A DNA stretch of 64,000 nt, from assembly GCA_036323355.1 (NCBI GenBank), contig AP028876.1:2356001-2420000 (forward strand), written 5' to 3'. Positions 53,202 to 61,305 of this stretch are shown here, in pieces (positions within the stretch are counted from its first letter, which is position 1; each line of letters starts with the position of its first letter). Under the pieces are notes generated by a model that did not search any database, was not told where the DNA came from, and saw nothing but the letters and a program-made list of their open reading frames with translations. The position numbers were made by a program, and so were the translations under genes. The stretch comes from Gottschalkiaceae bacterium SANA. Its GTDB lineage: Bacteria; Bacillota; Clostridia; Tissierellales; GPF-1.

Positions 53202-53591
53202 TTACGCCTTGGCGAATGTGTTAATCAACACATTATCCTGTAGCATGTCGCCATCTTTCAAATGCTTCTTTACAATTTCCTTGGCGATTGCCGCATCCAC
53301 TTTGCCATAAAGCACAGGCGCACTGCCAGGCACATTCACTTGAACCGTAGGCTCGCTGTGACAGTATCCCAAACATCCAACCTGAACCAAACGGACTTCC
53401 AGTCCTTCTGCTTCAATTGCTTCTAAAAGCGCTGCAAAGGTTTCTCGAGCACCCGCTGCGATTCCACAAGTTGCCATCCCCACAAGAACTTCAGGGATTT
53501 CTCCTACGGCCTCACCAGTTTCTCGAAGATTTACTTTCTTCAAAGACGCTTCTCGAATTTTTTTCAATTCATCTAATGATTTGATTGCCAT
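53202..53591 (-). CDS. Small thioredoxin-like [2Fe-2S] protein of the hydrogenase operon
   Basis: A 129-residue protein resembling the thioredoxin-like ferredoxin domain of HydB/NuoE: EVLVGMATCGIAAGARETF near residue 35-53 and VQVGCLGYCHSEPTVQV near 70-86. Only three cysteines are present (one in TCGIAAG, two in CLGYC), while the usual [2Fe-2S] site has four, so a fourth ligand of another type or a partner cysteine would be needed. It sits between the NuoE-like and NuoF-like genes with gaps of 13-15 nt and is surely co-transcribed. AAGGAG precedes the ATG. Confidence 0.87.
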   Translation of the reverse strand: MAIKSLDELKKIREASLKKVNLRETGEAVGEIPEVLVGMATCGIAAGARETFAALLEAIEAEGLEVRLVQVGCLGYCHSEPTVQVNVPGSAPVLYGKVDAAIAKEIVKKHLKDGDMLQDNVLINTFAKA

Positions 53592-53606
53592 CGTTTTCTC
53601 CTTCCC

Positions 53607-54137
53607 CTAGTTCAAGTTTTCCAGCACTTGATCCGCGCGGTATTCGTCAAGAATTGCCTTAACATCTTCCGGCTTCACATGACCATACACTTTCTCACCA
53701 ACGGTTACAACCGGTGCGAGACCGCAAGCGCCAATACAACGGACATCCTTGATGGAGAATAATCCATCCGGCGAAATTTCGCCTGGTTGAATCCCCAACT
53801 CTTCCTTGAATGCCTTGAACACTTCTTCTGATCCACGTACGAAACATGCGGTTCCCATACATATAGAGATTGTATGCTTGCCTACTGGTTTCATGGTGAA
53901 ATAGGAATAGAAGCTAACTACGCCAAACACTTCCGCTGCTGGCAGTTCCATTTTCCGTGCAATAAACAATTGCACTTCTAGAGGCAGATACGTAAAAACT
54001 GTTTGCGCTTTATGCAGGACATGGATCAAAGCGCCTTCAAGTGAATCCAAAGATTCAATGTACGTTTGTAACTCATCATACTTCTCTTGTGGTAGGTTCG
54101 TTGCGCTTGTCGTTCTTTCTTGCTTAGCTGCTGACAT
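53607..54137 (-). CDS. hydC: Hydrogenase HydC / NuoE-like [2Fe-2S] subunit
   Basis: Electron-transfer subunit between the flavoprotein and the rest of the complex. The 176-residue protein has a helical N-terminal part (about 20-80, LIHVLHKAQTVFTYLPLEVQ) and a thioredoxin-like domain with the four ligands in CMGTAC near residue 100 and CIGACGLAPVV near 140. FGVVSFYSYFTMKPVGKH is a NuoE hallmark. The ATG at 54137 is 9-10 nt after AAAGG; the longer frame overlaps that site. It is the first gene of the hydrogenase operon. Confidence 0.92.
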   Translation of the reverse strand: MSAAKQERTTSATNLPQEKYDELQTYIESLDSLEGALIHVLHKAQTVFTYLPLEVQLFIARKMELPAAEVFGVVSFYSYFTMKPVGKHTISICMGTACFVRGSEEVFKAFKEELGIQPGEISPDGLFSIKDVRCIGACGLAPVVTVGEKVYGHVKPEDVKAILDEYRADQVLENLN

Positions 54138-54161
54138 GAACACCATCCTTTCAAACTCTAT

Positions 54162-54191
54162 AAAAAAAGACATCTCCACTTGTCTATTTTT
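54162..54191 (-). terminator. Terminator-like hairpin in the hyd operon leader
   Basis: Arms AGACA/TGTCT with an 8-nt loop are extended by A- and T-runs around one bulge, and seven T residues follow on the minus strand. It lies between the likely hyd promoter and the hydC ribosome binding site. It might be an attenuator or simply the end of the upstream yfiH unit read through from farther away. Confidence 0.45.
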
Positions 54192-54201
54192 TCACAGGGT
54201 A

Positions 54202-54230
54202 ATCATACCATAGATTGTAGAAAATTTCAC
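54202..54230 (-). promoter_or_regulatory. Promoter of the hydrogenase operon
   Basis: GTGAAA (54225-54230) and TATGAT (54202-54207) on the minus strand are 17 nt apart, and the -10 has a TG extension. The region upstream is a long A/T tract (54234-54256). Confidence 0.55.
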
Positions 54231-54276
54231 GAACTTTTTTTATTTTTTTTTTGAAATTTTCAAACAAAGAAATAGA

Positions 54277-55017
54277 TTACAATTCGTCCTTCCCTTGGAA
54301 GGTTAAATAGATCCAAGCGAGCATCCGTCCCGCATTTTTCCCTTCTCGGCGATAGGAATAAAACAAATCCGGGTTTTGATCTGTTTTTCTCTGATCCTCT
54401 TGAATTTTCTCATTTATCACTCCATTTCTTATCAGAATTTCTCTATTAATCGCTGCCAAATTCAAATTCGCATATCCAGGTCTTGATTCTTTAATCCCGG
54501 TCCTGCCCGTGATCGCCTGACAAGCCTGAATAACCGGTTTGTCTACTTCATACCCCACCTGTGAAATACATGACCCAATTTTCGCAAAAAGTTTTTCGGG
54601 TCTTGTACCATAGGCACGGCTCATGGCTTCAACTGCCTCTCCGGCGATCCCAGCCACAGTTCCCCGCCATCCCGCATGGACCATTGCAATGGCATGATGT
54701 TCGGGATCGTATAGATAAATCGGCAGGCAATCAGCATGAAAGGTCGCTAAAACGACTTCGGTTTGATCAGTCATCAAACAATCGTAGCCTTCCAGCAACT
54801 GAAAAGTTTTTCCCACTTTATCAATTTTACAAATTTTACTACCGTGGACTTGCTTTCCACAGATAATCTGTCTGAGATCCACCTGCAGCTGACCGGCCAA
54901 CTCACCGATTGCCGCATGGAATCCTTCAGGGTTTCGAAGATGAAAATCCCACCGCTTTCCATTGCTTAATCTGCGGGTGGAGATTCCAGTTTTAACGTGT
55001 GCCTTCATCTCATCCAT
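54277..55017 (-). CDS. Multicopper-oxidase-fold protein YfiH/LACC1 family
   Basis: A 246-residue protein of the YfiH family; members described biochemically act as purine nucleoside phosphorylase/adenosine deaminase-type enzymes with zinc. The zinc and active-site motifs are visible: QIICGKQVHGSKI near residue 55, LATFHADCLPIYLYDP near 92, AMVHAGWRGTVAGI near 112 and KIGSCISQVGYEVD near 143. It starts 9 nt after cls and is the last gene of a four-gene overlapping operon. Older names call it polyphenol oxidase. Confidence 0.9.
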   Translation of the reverse strand: MDEMKAHVKTGISTRRLSNGKRWDFHLRNPEGFHAAIGELAGQLQVDLRQIICGKQVHGSKICKIDKVGKTFQLLEGYDCLMTDQTEVVLATFHADCLPIYLYDPEHHAIAMVHAGWRGTVAGIAGEAVEAMSRAYGTRPEKLFAKIGSCISQVGYEVDKPVIQACQAITGRTGIKESRPGYANLNLAAINREILIRNGVINEKIQEDQRKTDQNPDLFYSYRREGKNAGRMLAWIYLTFQGKDEL

Positions 55018-55026
55018 CTTTTCCCC

Positions 55027-56496
55027 CTACAGCAATGGCGACAATAATCTCGACACTTGCTCTTTAAATCGAATCGTCAGACTTCTGTTCTCATACACTT
55101 CCTTCGTCATCTCTAGGCAATCCTTTAAATCCATAACAAATGCGTCTTTCATCTCCTGAGCAATCTCTCGATTATAAAGAAATGCGACCACCTCAAAATT
55201 CAATTTGAAAGAACGATAGTCAAAATTAGCCGTTCCACAGGATGAAATTCGCGAATCCACCACCATGGTCTTCGAATGCAAGAATCCCTTTTCATAGGTG
55301 TATACACGGCCCCCAGCTTTCAATAATTCGCTGGCCCAGGCCGTTGATGCCCAATAGACAAAGGGATGATCCGGCTTGTTTGGAATCATCAACCGTACAT
55401 CCACCCCGGAAAATGCTGCAATCCGAAGGGCTTCCAATACAGCCTCATCGGGAATGAAGTAAGGGGTATGAATGTAGACCGATTCTTTTGCCGACTGAAT
55501 CATCTTGATATAGCCCGATTTTACTTGTTCCCATTCTTCATCGGGACCACTACTCACAATCTGTATGCCACAAACCTTTTCCGAGGAAAGGTAGGGAAAG
55601 GTAGTGCCATCCGGTAAAAGGTCTTCTTTGGAAGCGGCACGCCAGTCCAGCATAAATCGCGTTTGCAGTTCATAGACGCTCTCTCCCTGAATACGCAGGG
55701 CTGAATCCCGCCAATATCCAAACCTCTTGCTTTTTCCAATATACTCATCGCCAATATTGAATCCGCCAATATAGCCAATTCGTCCATCAATGACTGCAAT
55801 TTTTCTGTGATTTCGGTAATTGATGCGGGGATTAATCAAACGAAAAGGACTGGAAAAAAAGCGTGCATACTGGCCACCATTTTCCATCAGCACCTTGAAT
55901 TTACTCTTTCTTAGGGTTCGTCCTCCCAGCTCGTCAAATAGTAAGCGAACGGCTACTCCCTCTTTGGCCTTTTCCTCTAAAATTCCAATCAATTCGTTTC
56001 CCAATTGATCGTTGTTCAAAATATAATAGTCCAAATGAATATGGTCGGTTGCAGCCCTCAAATCCGAGAAGAGCGCTTGAAATTTTTCCACTCCATCGGT
56101 GAATAACTTAACCTCATTCTGCTCAAAATATAGGGAGTTACTATTGTTCAAATGCAAGAGAATCTGATCTGCATAGTCTTTTGCATTCTCTTCTTCGATG
56201 GTCCATTCTCCCATTCTGATGGCTTCTGCCTGTCCTTGATAAAAGGCTTGCAGGGCTTGTTGTTCATTATCCGGCAAATTAAAGATCTTGCGACGAGATA
56301 AATTCCGTCCAAAAAAGAAATAAAAAATAAATCCTACACCAGGTAAAAGCATGCTGACCATAATCCAAGCCAAAGCGGATGTCGGATTTTTCCGTTCCGC
56401 AAAAATCACAATCACAACAAAGATAAAGTTAATAACGGCATAAAACGCATAGGAACTGGTAAGAAACAAAGGTGATAATGGTGCCAATAAAGTCAT
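55027..56496 (-). CDS. cls: Cardiolipin synthase
   Basis: Joins two phosphatidylglycerol molecules into cardiolipin. The 489-residue protein has two N-terminal hydrophobic segments (about 10-32 and 42-62) and two phospholipase-D HKD motifs: HRKIAVIDGRIGYIGGFNIG near residue 220 and FLHSKTMVVDSRISSCGTANFD near 405. GGAGG is 7 nt before the ATG at 56496, and the start overlaps the cyclo-ligase stop codon by 4 nt. The longer frame begins with a TTG inside the ribosome binding site. Confidence 0.94.
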   Translation of the reverse strand: MTLLAPLSPLFLTSSYAFYAVINFIFVVIVIFAERKNPTSALAWIMVSMLLPGVGFIFYFFFGRNLSRRKIFNLPDNEQQALQAFYQGQAEAIRMGEWTIEEENAKDYADQILLHLNNSNSLYFEQNEVKLFTDGVEKFQALFSDLRAATDHIHLDYYILNNDQLGNELIGILEEKAKEGVAVRLLFDELGGRTLRKSKFKVLMENGGQYARFFSSPFRLINPRINYRNHRKIAVIDGRIGYIGGFNIGDEYIGKSKRFGYWRDSALRIQGESVYELQTRFMLDWRAASKEDLLPDGTTFPYLSSEKVCGIQIVSSGPDEEWEQVKSGYIKMIQSAKESVYIHTPYFIPDEAVLEALRIAAFSGVDVRLMIPNKPDHPFVYWASTAWASELLKAGGRVYTYEKGFLHSKTMVVDSRISSCGTANFDYRSFKLNFEVVAFLYNREIAQEMKDAFVMDLKDCLEMTKEVYENRSLTIRFKEQVSRLLSPLL

Positions 56497-57059
56497 ACCT
56501 CTTCCTCCCAACATTCTGTAATTAAGGTCCCAATCGGATAATCAAAGGGGCCAACTGGTACCTGTTCAATTCTTTGAAAATCATAGCCAAGGGCAATTAT
56601 TGCCGCATCGTCTTGAAGTTGAGGCAACAGACGATCATAATATCCGCCTCCATAGCCTAATCGATTGCCCGCTCGGTCAAAAGCGAGACCCGGTACAAGT
56701 ACAAGATCGAGTTCTTCAAGCATTGCAATCTCTCCCCCAGTCAAGGATGGTTCTTGAATTCCGAAGCTGTTTGTCGGTAAATTTCGAAAGTCTTTGCCAA
56801 TACGAACCGGAACAAGAATTTTTGTTTTCGGTTTCATGACAGGTACATAAACTCGCCGATTCTCTGCAAGCCAATAATCGATTAGACTGCGGGTATCAAT
56901 CTCATCTCTAAAACTCAAATACACCAGAATCACTTGGGCATCCTTTACAGCTTCTTGCTGCAGCAATGCATGATGGATCTTTTGCGTTTTCTTATCCACT
57001 TCAGTTTTCGAAAGCGCTGAACGTCGCTGAATCATTTCTTTTCGTAATTCTGCTTTCAT
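56493..57059 (-). CDS. 5-formyltetrahydrofolate cyclo-ligase
   Basis: Converts 5-formyl-THF to 5,10-methenyl-THF with ATP, keeping folate one-carbon units in use. The 188-residue protein has KAELRKEMIQRRSALS at the N-terminus, the substrate and nucleotide motifs LVPGLAFDRAGNRLGYGGGYYDRLL near 130-155, and the late GYDFQRIEQVPVGPFD segment. It overlaps genes on both sides by 4 nt, linking it translationally with the GNAT enzyme and cls. Confidence 0.93.
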   Translation of the reverse strand: MKAELRKEMIQRRSALSKTEVDKKTQKIHHALLQQEAVKDAQVILVYLSFRDEIDTRSLIDYWLAENRRVYVPVMKPKTKILVPVRIGKDFRNLPTNSFGIQEPSLTGGEIAMLEELDLVLVPGLAFDRAGNRLGYGGGYYDRLLPQLQDDAAIIALGYDFQRIEQVPVGPFDYPIGTLITECWEEEV

Positions 57060-57610
57060 GATTCTTCACCCACAAACCCAATGAATTCTTCTTCGAACAT
57101 ACCCATCCACACGACATCATGATAGGCGCCATTGCGATAGATGGCATCCCTAAGACGCCCCTCAGTTTGAAATCCAATCTTCTCGTATGAGTGAATAGCT
57201 CTCTCATTGAATCCGTAGACCGTTAAAGCAATTTTTCGAATATTAATCTGTTGAAATAAAAACTGGCACAAAATACGCATGGCATCGGTCCCGTAACCCT
57301 TCCCTTGAAACTCTTCCCTGCCAATCCAAATTCCAACCATGGCAACACGGCTGACCCAACCGATCTTGGGAATCCCACAGCCGCCGATATAAACCCCGTC
57401 CAGGGTTTCTATGGCAAAATTATAAGTTTCTCTCATCATGGAATTGCCGTCAATAAAAGTTTGTTCATCTTTTTTTGTAGGTGGAAATGGCGGTCCTGGA
57501 AATACAAATTGTCGAACAGTGTCAAAATCGGAAAACATCTCAAGCATGTCATCGATATCTTCGTTTCGAATCGCTCTCAAACGCACCAATTTTCCCTCTA
57601 AAGTTTTCAT
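57056..57610 (-). CDS. GNAT family N-acetyltransferase (RimJ/RimL-like)
   Basis: A 184-residue acetyltransferase of the RimJ/RimL type. It starts TLEGKLVRLRAIRNEDIDDML, has YIGGCGIPKIGW, the acetyl-CoA loop WIGREEFQGKGYGTDAMRIL near residue 95, and VYGFNERAIHSYEKIGFQTEGRLRDAIY. GGGGG is 8 nt before the ATG at 57610. The substrate, a protein N-terminus, an antibiotic or a small amine, is not readable. It leads the operon with the cyclo-ligase, cls and yfiH; a TATAAT box lies about 25 nt upstream with a weak -35. Confidence 0.9.
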   Translation of the reverse strand: MKTLEGKLVRLRAIRNEDIDDMLEMFSDFDTVRQFVFPGPPFPPTKKDEQTFIDGNSMMRETYNFAIETLDGVYIGGCGIPKIGWVSRVAMVGIWIGREEFQGKGYGTDAMRILCQFLFQQINIRKIALTVYGFNERAIHSYEKIGFQTEGRLRDAIYRNGAYHDVVWMGMFEEEFIGFVGEES

Positions 57611-57659
57611 CTGCAAGGCCCCCTTATTCTTTATTATATCTTTTCTGATTTCTCAACAA

Positions 57660-57687
57660 AAGAAAAAACCGGAATTTCTCCGGTTAT
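57660..57687 (-). terminator. Terminator after the KamA-family gene
   Basis: A 7-bp stem AACCGGA/TCCGGTT with a 5-nt loop overlaps the stop codon and is followed on the minus strand by a T-run. Confidence 0.8.
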
Positions 57688-58790
57688 TTGATCGGTTTCA
57701 AGTCTTCATTTAGCCAGCGAGCATCCTCAACAATCTCTGTTGAGAAAAATCTTCCCTGATCGTCTTCATGCTTTGCCTGATGAAATCGATAGAGCATTCG
57801 ACCCTCTGCTTGGCCCAAGATTTCAATTTTCCCTCTTGGATGAGACATAATCAACTTAAATCGCTTTGAAAATCCATCCAGATGTGCTTTCGCCTCTTCA
57901 ACAAGACGACTCGTTTCAGTCATAGATACTTGAAATTGATTTTTGACGGCTTTGACAGGACGACATTGAAAAATGTAGTAGGGATTGACGCCATGATGGA
58001 TCAGTCTCTTCATCAAGTCTGCAATGATTTTCGGGTCATCGTTGACGCCCTTAAGTAAAACCATTTGATTATTCACCTGAATCCCGCAAGCGAGCAATGC
58101 CTCAATTGATGAAATGGCCTCAGCCGTTAATTCCCTTGGGTGGTTAAACTGTGTAACAACCCAAATTGCTTTCTTTTTCCGATAGGTGCGAAGAATGCTC
58201 AATAGTTCTAAATCATCGGTAATTCGGGACGGATACACCACGGGTGTCCGAGTCCCAAAGCGAATATAATCAAGGGTTTCCACCTCGGTTAAGGCCGCCA
58301 AATATCGCTTGATTTGTTGATTAGAGAGGGCAAATGCATCGCCTCCCGTGATTAATACATTATTGATTTCCTTGTGATTTTGGATGTAATGAACCGTTTC
58401 GTTCAGTCTCCGATTGATTTCTTCTTGCGAGGAGCCAACCATTCGCTTTCGAAAGCAATGGCGGCAATACATGTAGCAGACATTTGTCGAGAGAACGAGC
58501 GCAGTCGTCTCGTATTTGTGCTGAAGACCTTCAAATTTTGTGTTGGACGCTTCGCCACTTGTATCCAATTCTCCTGCTTCATCTGTCTCCATCAGAGACG
58601 GCAGGGATAATTTTCGAATGGGATCCTCAGGATCATCCCAATCGATCAACGAAGAATAATAATCCGTGACACGCATAGGATAGTTTTGAATAACACACGC
58701 TAGTTTTTCTCGATCGTCACGACGCAAGGTAGATATATTCGGTATCTGATCGATCCGGGTCATCCAGCCAGAAGGGGTTTCCATTTTCAT
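57684..58790 (-). CDS. KamA-family radical SAM aminomutase-like protein
   Basis: A 368-residue radical SAM enzyme of the lysine 2,3-aminomutase family, shorter than true KamA. The cluster motif CYMYCRHCFRKRMVG is near residue 112, followed by NVLITGGDAFALS and IRFGTRTPVVYPSRI. HPRGKIEI near 310 is the likely place of the PLP lysine. The KamA substrate-binding QCD is QCRPV here (near 274), with Arg replacing the Asp that holds the lysine side chain, so L-lysine is an unlikely substrate. AGGAGG is 6 nt before the ATG at 58790. Confidence 0.85.
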   Translation of the reverse strand: MKMETPSGWMTRIDQIPNISTLRRDDREKLACVIQNYPMRVTDYYSSLIDWDDPEDPIRKLSLPSLMETDEAGELDTSGEASNTKFEGLQHKYETTALVLSTNVCYMYCRHCFRKRMVGSSQEEINRRLNETVHYIQNHKEINNVLITGGDAFALSNQQIKRYLAALTEVETLDYIRFGTRTPVVYPSRITDDLELLSILRTYRKKKAIWVVTQFNHPRELTAEAISSIEALLACGIQVNNQMVLLKGVNDDPKIIADLMKRLIHHGVNPYYIFQCRPVKAVKNQFQVSMTETSRLVEEAKAHLDGFSKRFKLIMSHPRGKIEILGQAEGRMLYRFHQAKHEDDQGRFFSTEIVEDARWLNEDLKPIK

Positions 58791-58834
58791 AATTTGCCTC
58801 CTAGACATGAAATTTGACTGGTTCGGTCCTTTTT

Positions 58835-58862
58835 AGTTTATCACAGAACATGCGTTTCTCAA
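58835..58862 (-). promoter_or_regulatory. Promoter of the KamA-family gene
   Basis: TTGAGA (58857-58862) and TAAACT (58835-58840) on the minus strand are 16 nt apart, just after the dinB stop codon. Confidence 0.45.
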
Positions 58863-58866
58863 AATT

Positions 58867-59910
58867 TTACAAAAGAGTCAATTGTTCGCCTATAAAAGAC
58901 GATAGATTTTCCGCACTTAGTCCAATCAGTCGAATCGAATCACGAAAAGAAATTTTTTCTACTAAATATATACATGCCTCATAGAATTGTTCTTCCCTCC
59001 GTACCGGGTGCTCAAAGGTCATACGCTTTGTCGTCACCTGAAAGTCATCGTATTTAATCTTGACTGTCACCGTTTTCGCAGATAACCCCTTGCGCTTCAG
59101 ATCCTGCTCCAGTCGATATGAAAAGTATTTTAAATAAGACAAGACTTCATGTTTTGTTTTCACAGAAGTCTCAAAGGTCCGTTCATGACCAATAGACTTT
59201 CGTTGATGCTCATAACTTAACTCGCGAACATCAATGCCTCGAATGCGGTCATAAAACAAGGATCCATTTTTCCCAAAAAATAAATCCATTTCTTTTCTTT
59301 TAAGCCTTCTTAAGTCAGCAACCGTTCGAAGGCCAATTCGATTTAACTTCTCAACCGTCTTTTTTCCGATACCGTGAATGCGGGATACCGGCAGCGGCGC
59401 CAGCAGACTTTGAGCTTCTTCCTGGGTGATCCACTTTAATCCATCGGGCTTGAGCCAATCTGAAGCCAACTTGGCGAGAAATTTGTTGCTACTGATTCCA
59501 ACAGAAATTGTCAGTCCCGTTTCCTCTTTAATGCGATCCTTGATTTGCCAAGCAAGACTGATTGGATCAGCCCTTGTTCCGGTAAAGTCCAAATAGGCTT
59601 CATCAATGGAGACTGGTTCAACCTTTTCTGTAAAGGTTCTAAGGATTTCAAACACCGCTTTTGAGCACTCACTATAGCGATGCATATTCCCCCGCAAAAA
59701 GATACAGTCTGGACATAGTTTCCGTGCCATTACAGAAGACATAGCGGAATGCACACCAAATTTACGGGCTTCATAGGAACATGTTGCAACAACGCCCCGT
59801 TCGCTTACCCCACCAATAACAACGGGCAACCCCCTATATTCGGGGTGATCTAATTGTTCAACAGATGCGAAAAACGCATCCATATCTACATGAAATATTA
59901 ATCGCTCCAT
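58867..59910 (-). CDS. dinB: DNA polymerase IV
   Basis: Y-family polymerase for replication past damaged bases. The 347-residue protein has FHVDMDAFFASVEQ at the N-terminus and VSIDEAYLDFTGT near residue 102, which carry the catalytic acids, then SVGISSNKFLAKLASDWLKPDG, the helix-hairpin-helix IHGIGKKTVEKLNRIG and a little-finger domain. There is no clear C-terminal clamp-binding peptide beyond FIGEQLTLL, which may serve as one. No LexA-type box was recognised upstream. AAGGAGGG precedes the ATG. Confidence 0.95.
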   Translation of the reverse strand: MERLIFHVDMDAFFASVEQLDHPEYRGLPVVIGGVSERGVVATCSYEARKFGVHSAMSSVMARKLCPDCIFLRGNMHRYSECSKAVFEILRTFTEKVEPVSIDEAYLDFTGTRADPISLAWQIKDRIKEETGLTISVGISSNKFLAKLASDWLKPDGLKWITQEEAQSLLAPLPVSRIHGIGKKTVEKLNRIGLRTVADLRRLKRKEMDLFFGKNGSLFYDRIRGIDVRELSYEHQRKSIGHERTFETSVKTKHEVLSYLKYFSYRLEQDLKRKGLSAKTVTVKIKYDDFQVTTKRMTFEHPVRREEQFYEACIYLVEKISFRDSIRLIGLSAENLSSFIGEQLTLL

Positions 59911-59961
59911 CTTGCCCTCCTTCTTTTAGTTTACCAAACATTTGTTCTGGATTCCAGCATG

Positions 59962-60002
59962 AAAAAATCCTGCCAGGGAACGTTTCGTCCACCAGCAGGA
60001 TT
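59962..60002 (-). terminator. Terminator after the vor operon
   Basis: An 8-bp outer stem AATCCTGC/GCAGGATT encloses a longer loop with further pairing, and five or six T residues follow on the minus strand. It ends the buk-vor operon 20 nt after vorC. Confidence 0.75.
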
Positions 60003-60021
60003 AATCACTCTGTTTATAAAT

Positions 60022-60558
60022 TTACAAGCAATCTGCACCTCGTTGCAAGGCTTCCTCATTCATTGGAATCAATTTTTCTTTGGCTCCAGTAAAGAGTTTA
60101 TGGAAGGTTTCAATAATCGATTCATCTTTTACGGGATGCATAGCCTTCAAATAAGCACCCAGCATAACCATATTCGCCACTTTCAAATTTCCCAATTCGT
60201 TGGCAATTTGATTGGCAGGCACATAATAGGCATGAACATCATCTCGTTCTACCTTTCGTTCAATCAATGAAGAGTTGACGAAAATCACACCGCCCGCTAC
60301 TACGTCTTCCTCGAATTTCACTAAGGAAGGAAGATTCATAGCAATCAAACAGGTTGCATCGTTGGTAATTACAGGCGATCCAATAAGTGCATCGGAAACA
60401 ATCACGCTACAGTTCGCCGTTCCACCACGCATTTCAGGTCCGTAAGAAGGAAGCCAAGAAACCTCTTTTCCCTCAATCATTCCTGCATAGGTCAATAGTT
60501 TTCCCATGGACATGACACCTTGTCCGCCAAATCCTGCAAATATCGCTCTCTCTAGCAT
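60022..60558 (-). CDS. 2-oxoacid:ferredoxin oxidoreductase gamma subunit (VorC-like)
   Basis: Gamma subunit of a CoA-forming 2-oxoacid oxidoreductase. The 178-residue protein starts [19 protein letters not shown], typical of the POR gamma fold, followed by [23 protein letters not shown]. Its ATG overlaps the stop codon of the beta subunit gene (TAATG). It completes the gene set beta, alpha and ferredoxin-type delta in the same operon. Confidence 0.92.
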   Translation of the reverse strand: MLERAIFAGFGGQGVMSMGKLLTYAGMIEGKEVSWLPSYGPEMRGGTANCSVIVSDALIGSPVITNDATCLIAMNLPSLVKFEEDVVAGGVIFVNSSLIERKVERDDVHAYYVPANQIANELGNLKVANMVMLGAYLKAMHPVKDESIIETFHKLFTGAKEKLIPMNEEALQRGADCL

Positions 60559-61304
60559 TACACTTCCTCCTTTGGTGATTTAAAGTTCCCCAACGGATAA
60601 TATGGAATCATGTTTTTCTCTAGCCAGTTCAAAGATTCCACTGGTGTTAATCCCCAGTTTGTCGGACAGGTCGATAAAACTTCAACAATTCCGAATCCCA
60701 AGCCTTGAAGTTGTACCTCAAAAGCTTTTTTTATCGCTTTTTTTGCTTTTCGAATGTTTGCAGGCGTATTGACTGCGACACGTTCAACAAAAACCGCTCC
60801 ATCAATGGTTGCCAGCATCTCGGACATCCGTATTGGATTTCCGCAAAGAGCTGCATCTCGGCCATATGGAGCCGTTGTCGCTTTTTGTCCCACAAGGGTA
60901 GTTGGTGCCATCTGTCCTCCGGTCATTCCATAAATAGCGTTATTCACGAAGATTGTTGTAATTTTTTCTCCACGATGAGCCACATGAACGATTTCGGCAG
61001 TTCCGATCGATGCCAAGTCACCATCGCCCTGATAGGTAAATACCGGATGATCCGGATGTACACGCTTGATTCCTGTCGCTACTGCCGGCGCACGACCGTG
61101 GGCAGCTTCATGCATATCACAATTAAAGAAATCATATGCAAAAACAGAACAACCAACTGGTGCAACACCAATCACTTCATCCAGCAAGTTTAGCTCTTCT
61201 AAACACTCCGCAACCAGACGGTGGATGATACCATGGGTACAACCTGGACAATAGCTAAACGGTTTATCTGTCAATCCCTTTGTTTTTTGAAATACGACAT
61301 CCAT
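60558..61304 (-). CDS. 2-ketoisovalerate:ferredoxin oxidoreductase TPP-binding subunit (VorA-like)
   Basis: Thiamine-diphosphate subunit that decarboxylates the 2-oxoacid. The 248-residue protein has SYCPGCTHGIIHRLVAE, the TPP/Mg motif YQGDGDLASIGTAEI near residue 90 and FVNNAIYGMTGGQMAPTT near 118. GGGAGGG is 6 nt before the ATG at 61304; the longer frame begins inside the alpha subunit gene. The branched-chain assignment rests on the subunit layout and the neighbouring butyrate kinase. Confidence 0.91.
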   Translation of the reverse strand: MDVVFQKTKGLTDKPFSYCPGCTHGIIHRLVAECLEELNLLDEVIGVAPVGCSVFAYDFFNCDMHEAAHGRAPAVATGIKRVHPDHPVFTYQGDGDLASIGTAEIVHVAHRGEKITTIFVNNAIYGMTGGQMAPTTLVGQKATTAPYGRDAALCGNPIRMSEMLATIDGAVFVERVAVNTPANIRKAKKAIKKAFEVQLQGLGFGIVEVLSTCPTNWGLTPVESLNWLEKNMIPYYPLGNFKSPKEEV

Positions 61305-61305
61305 C

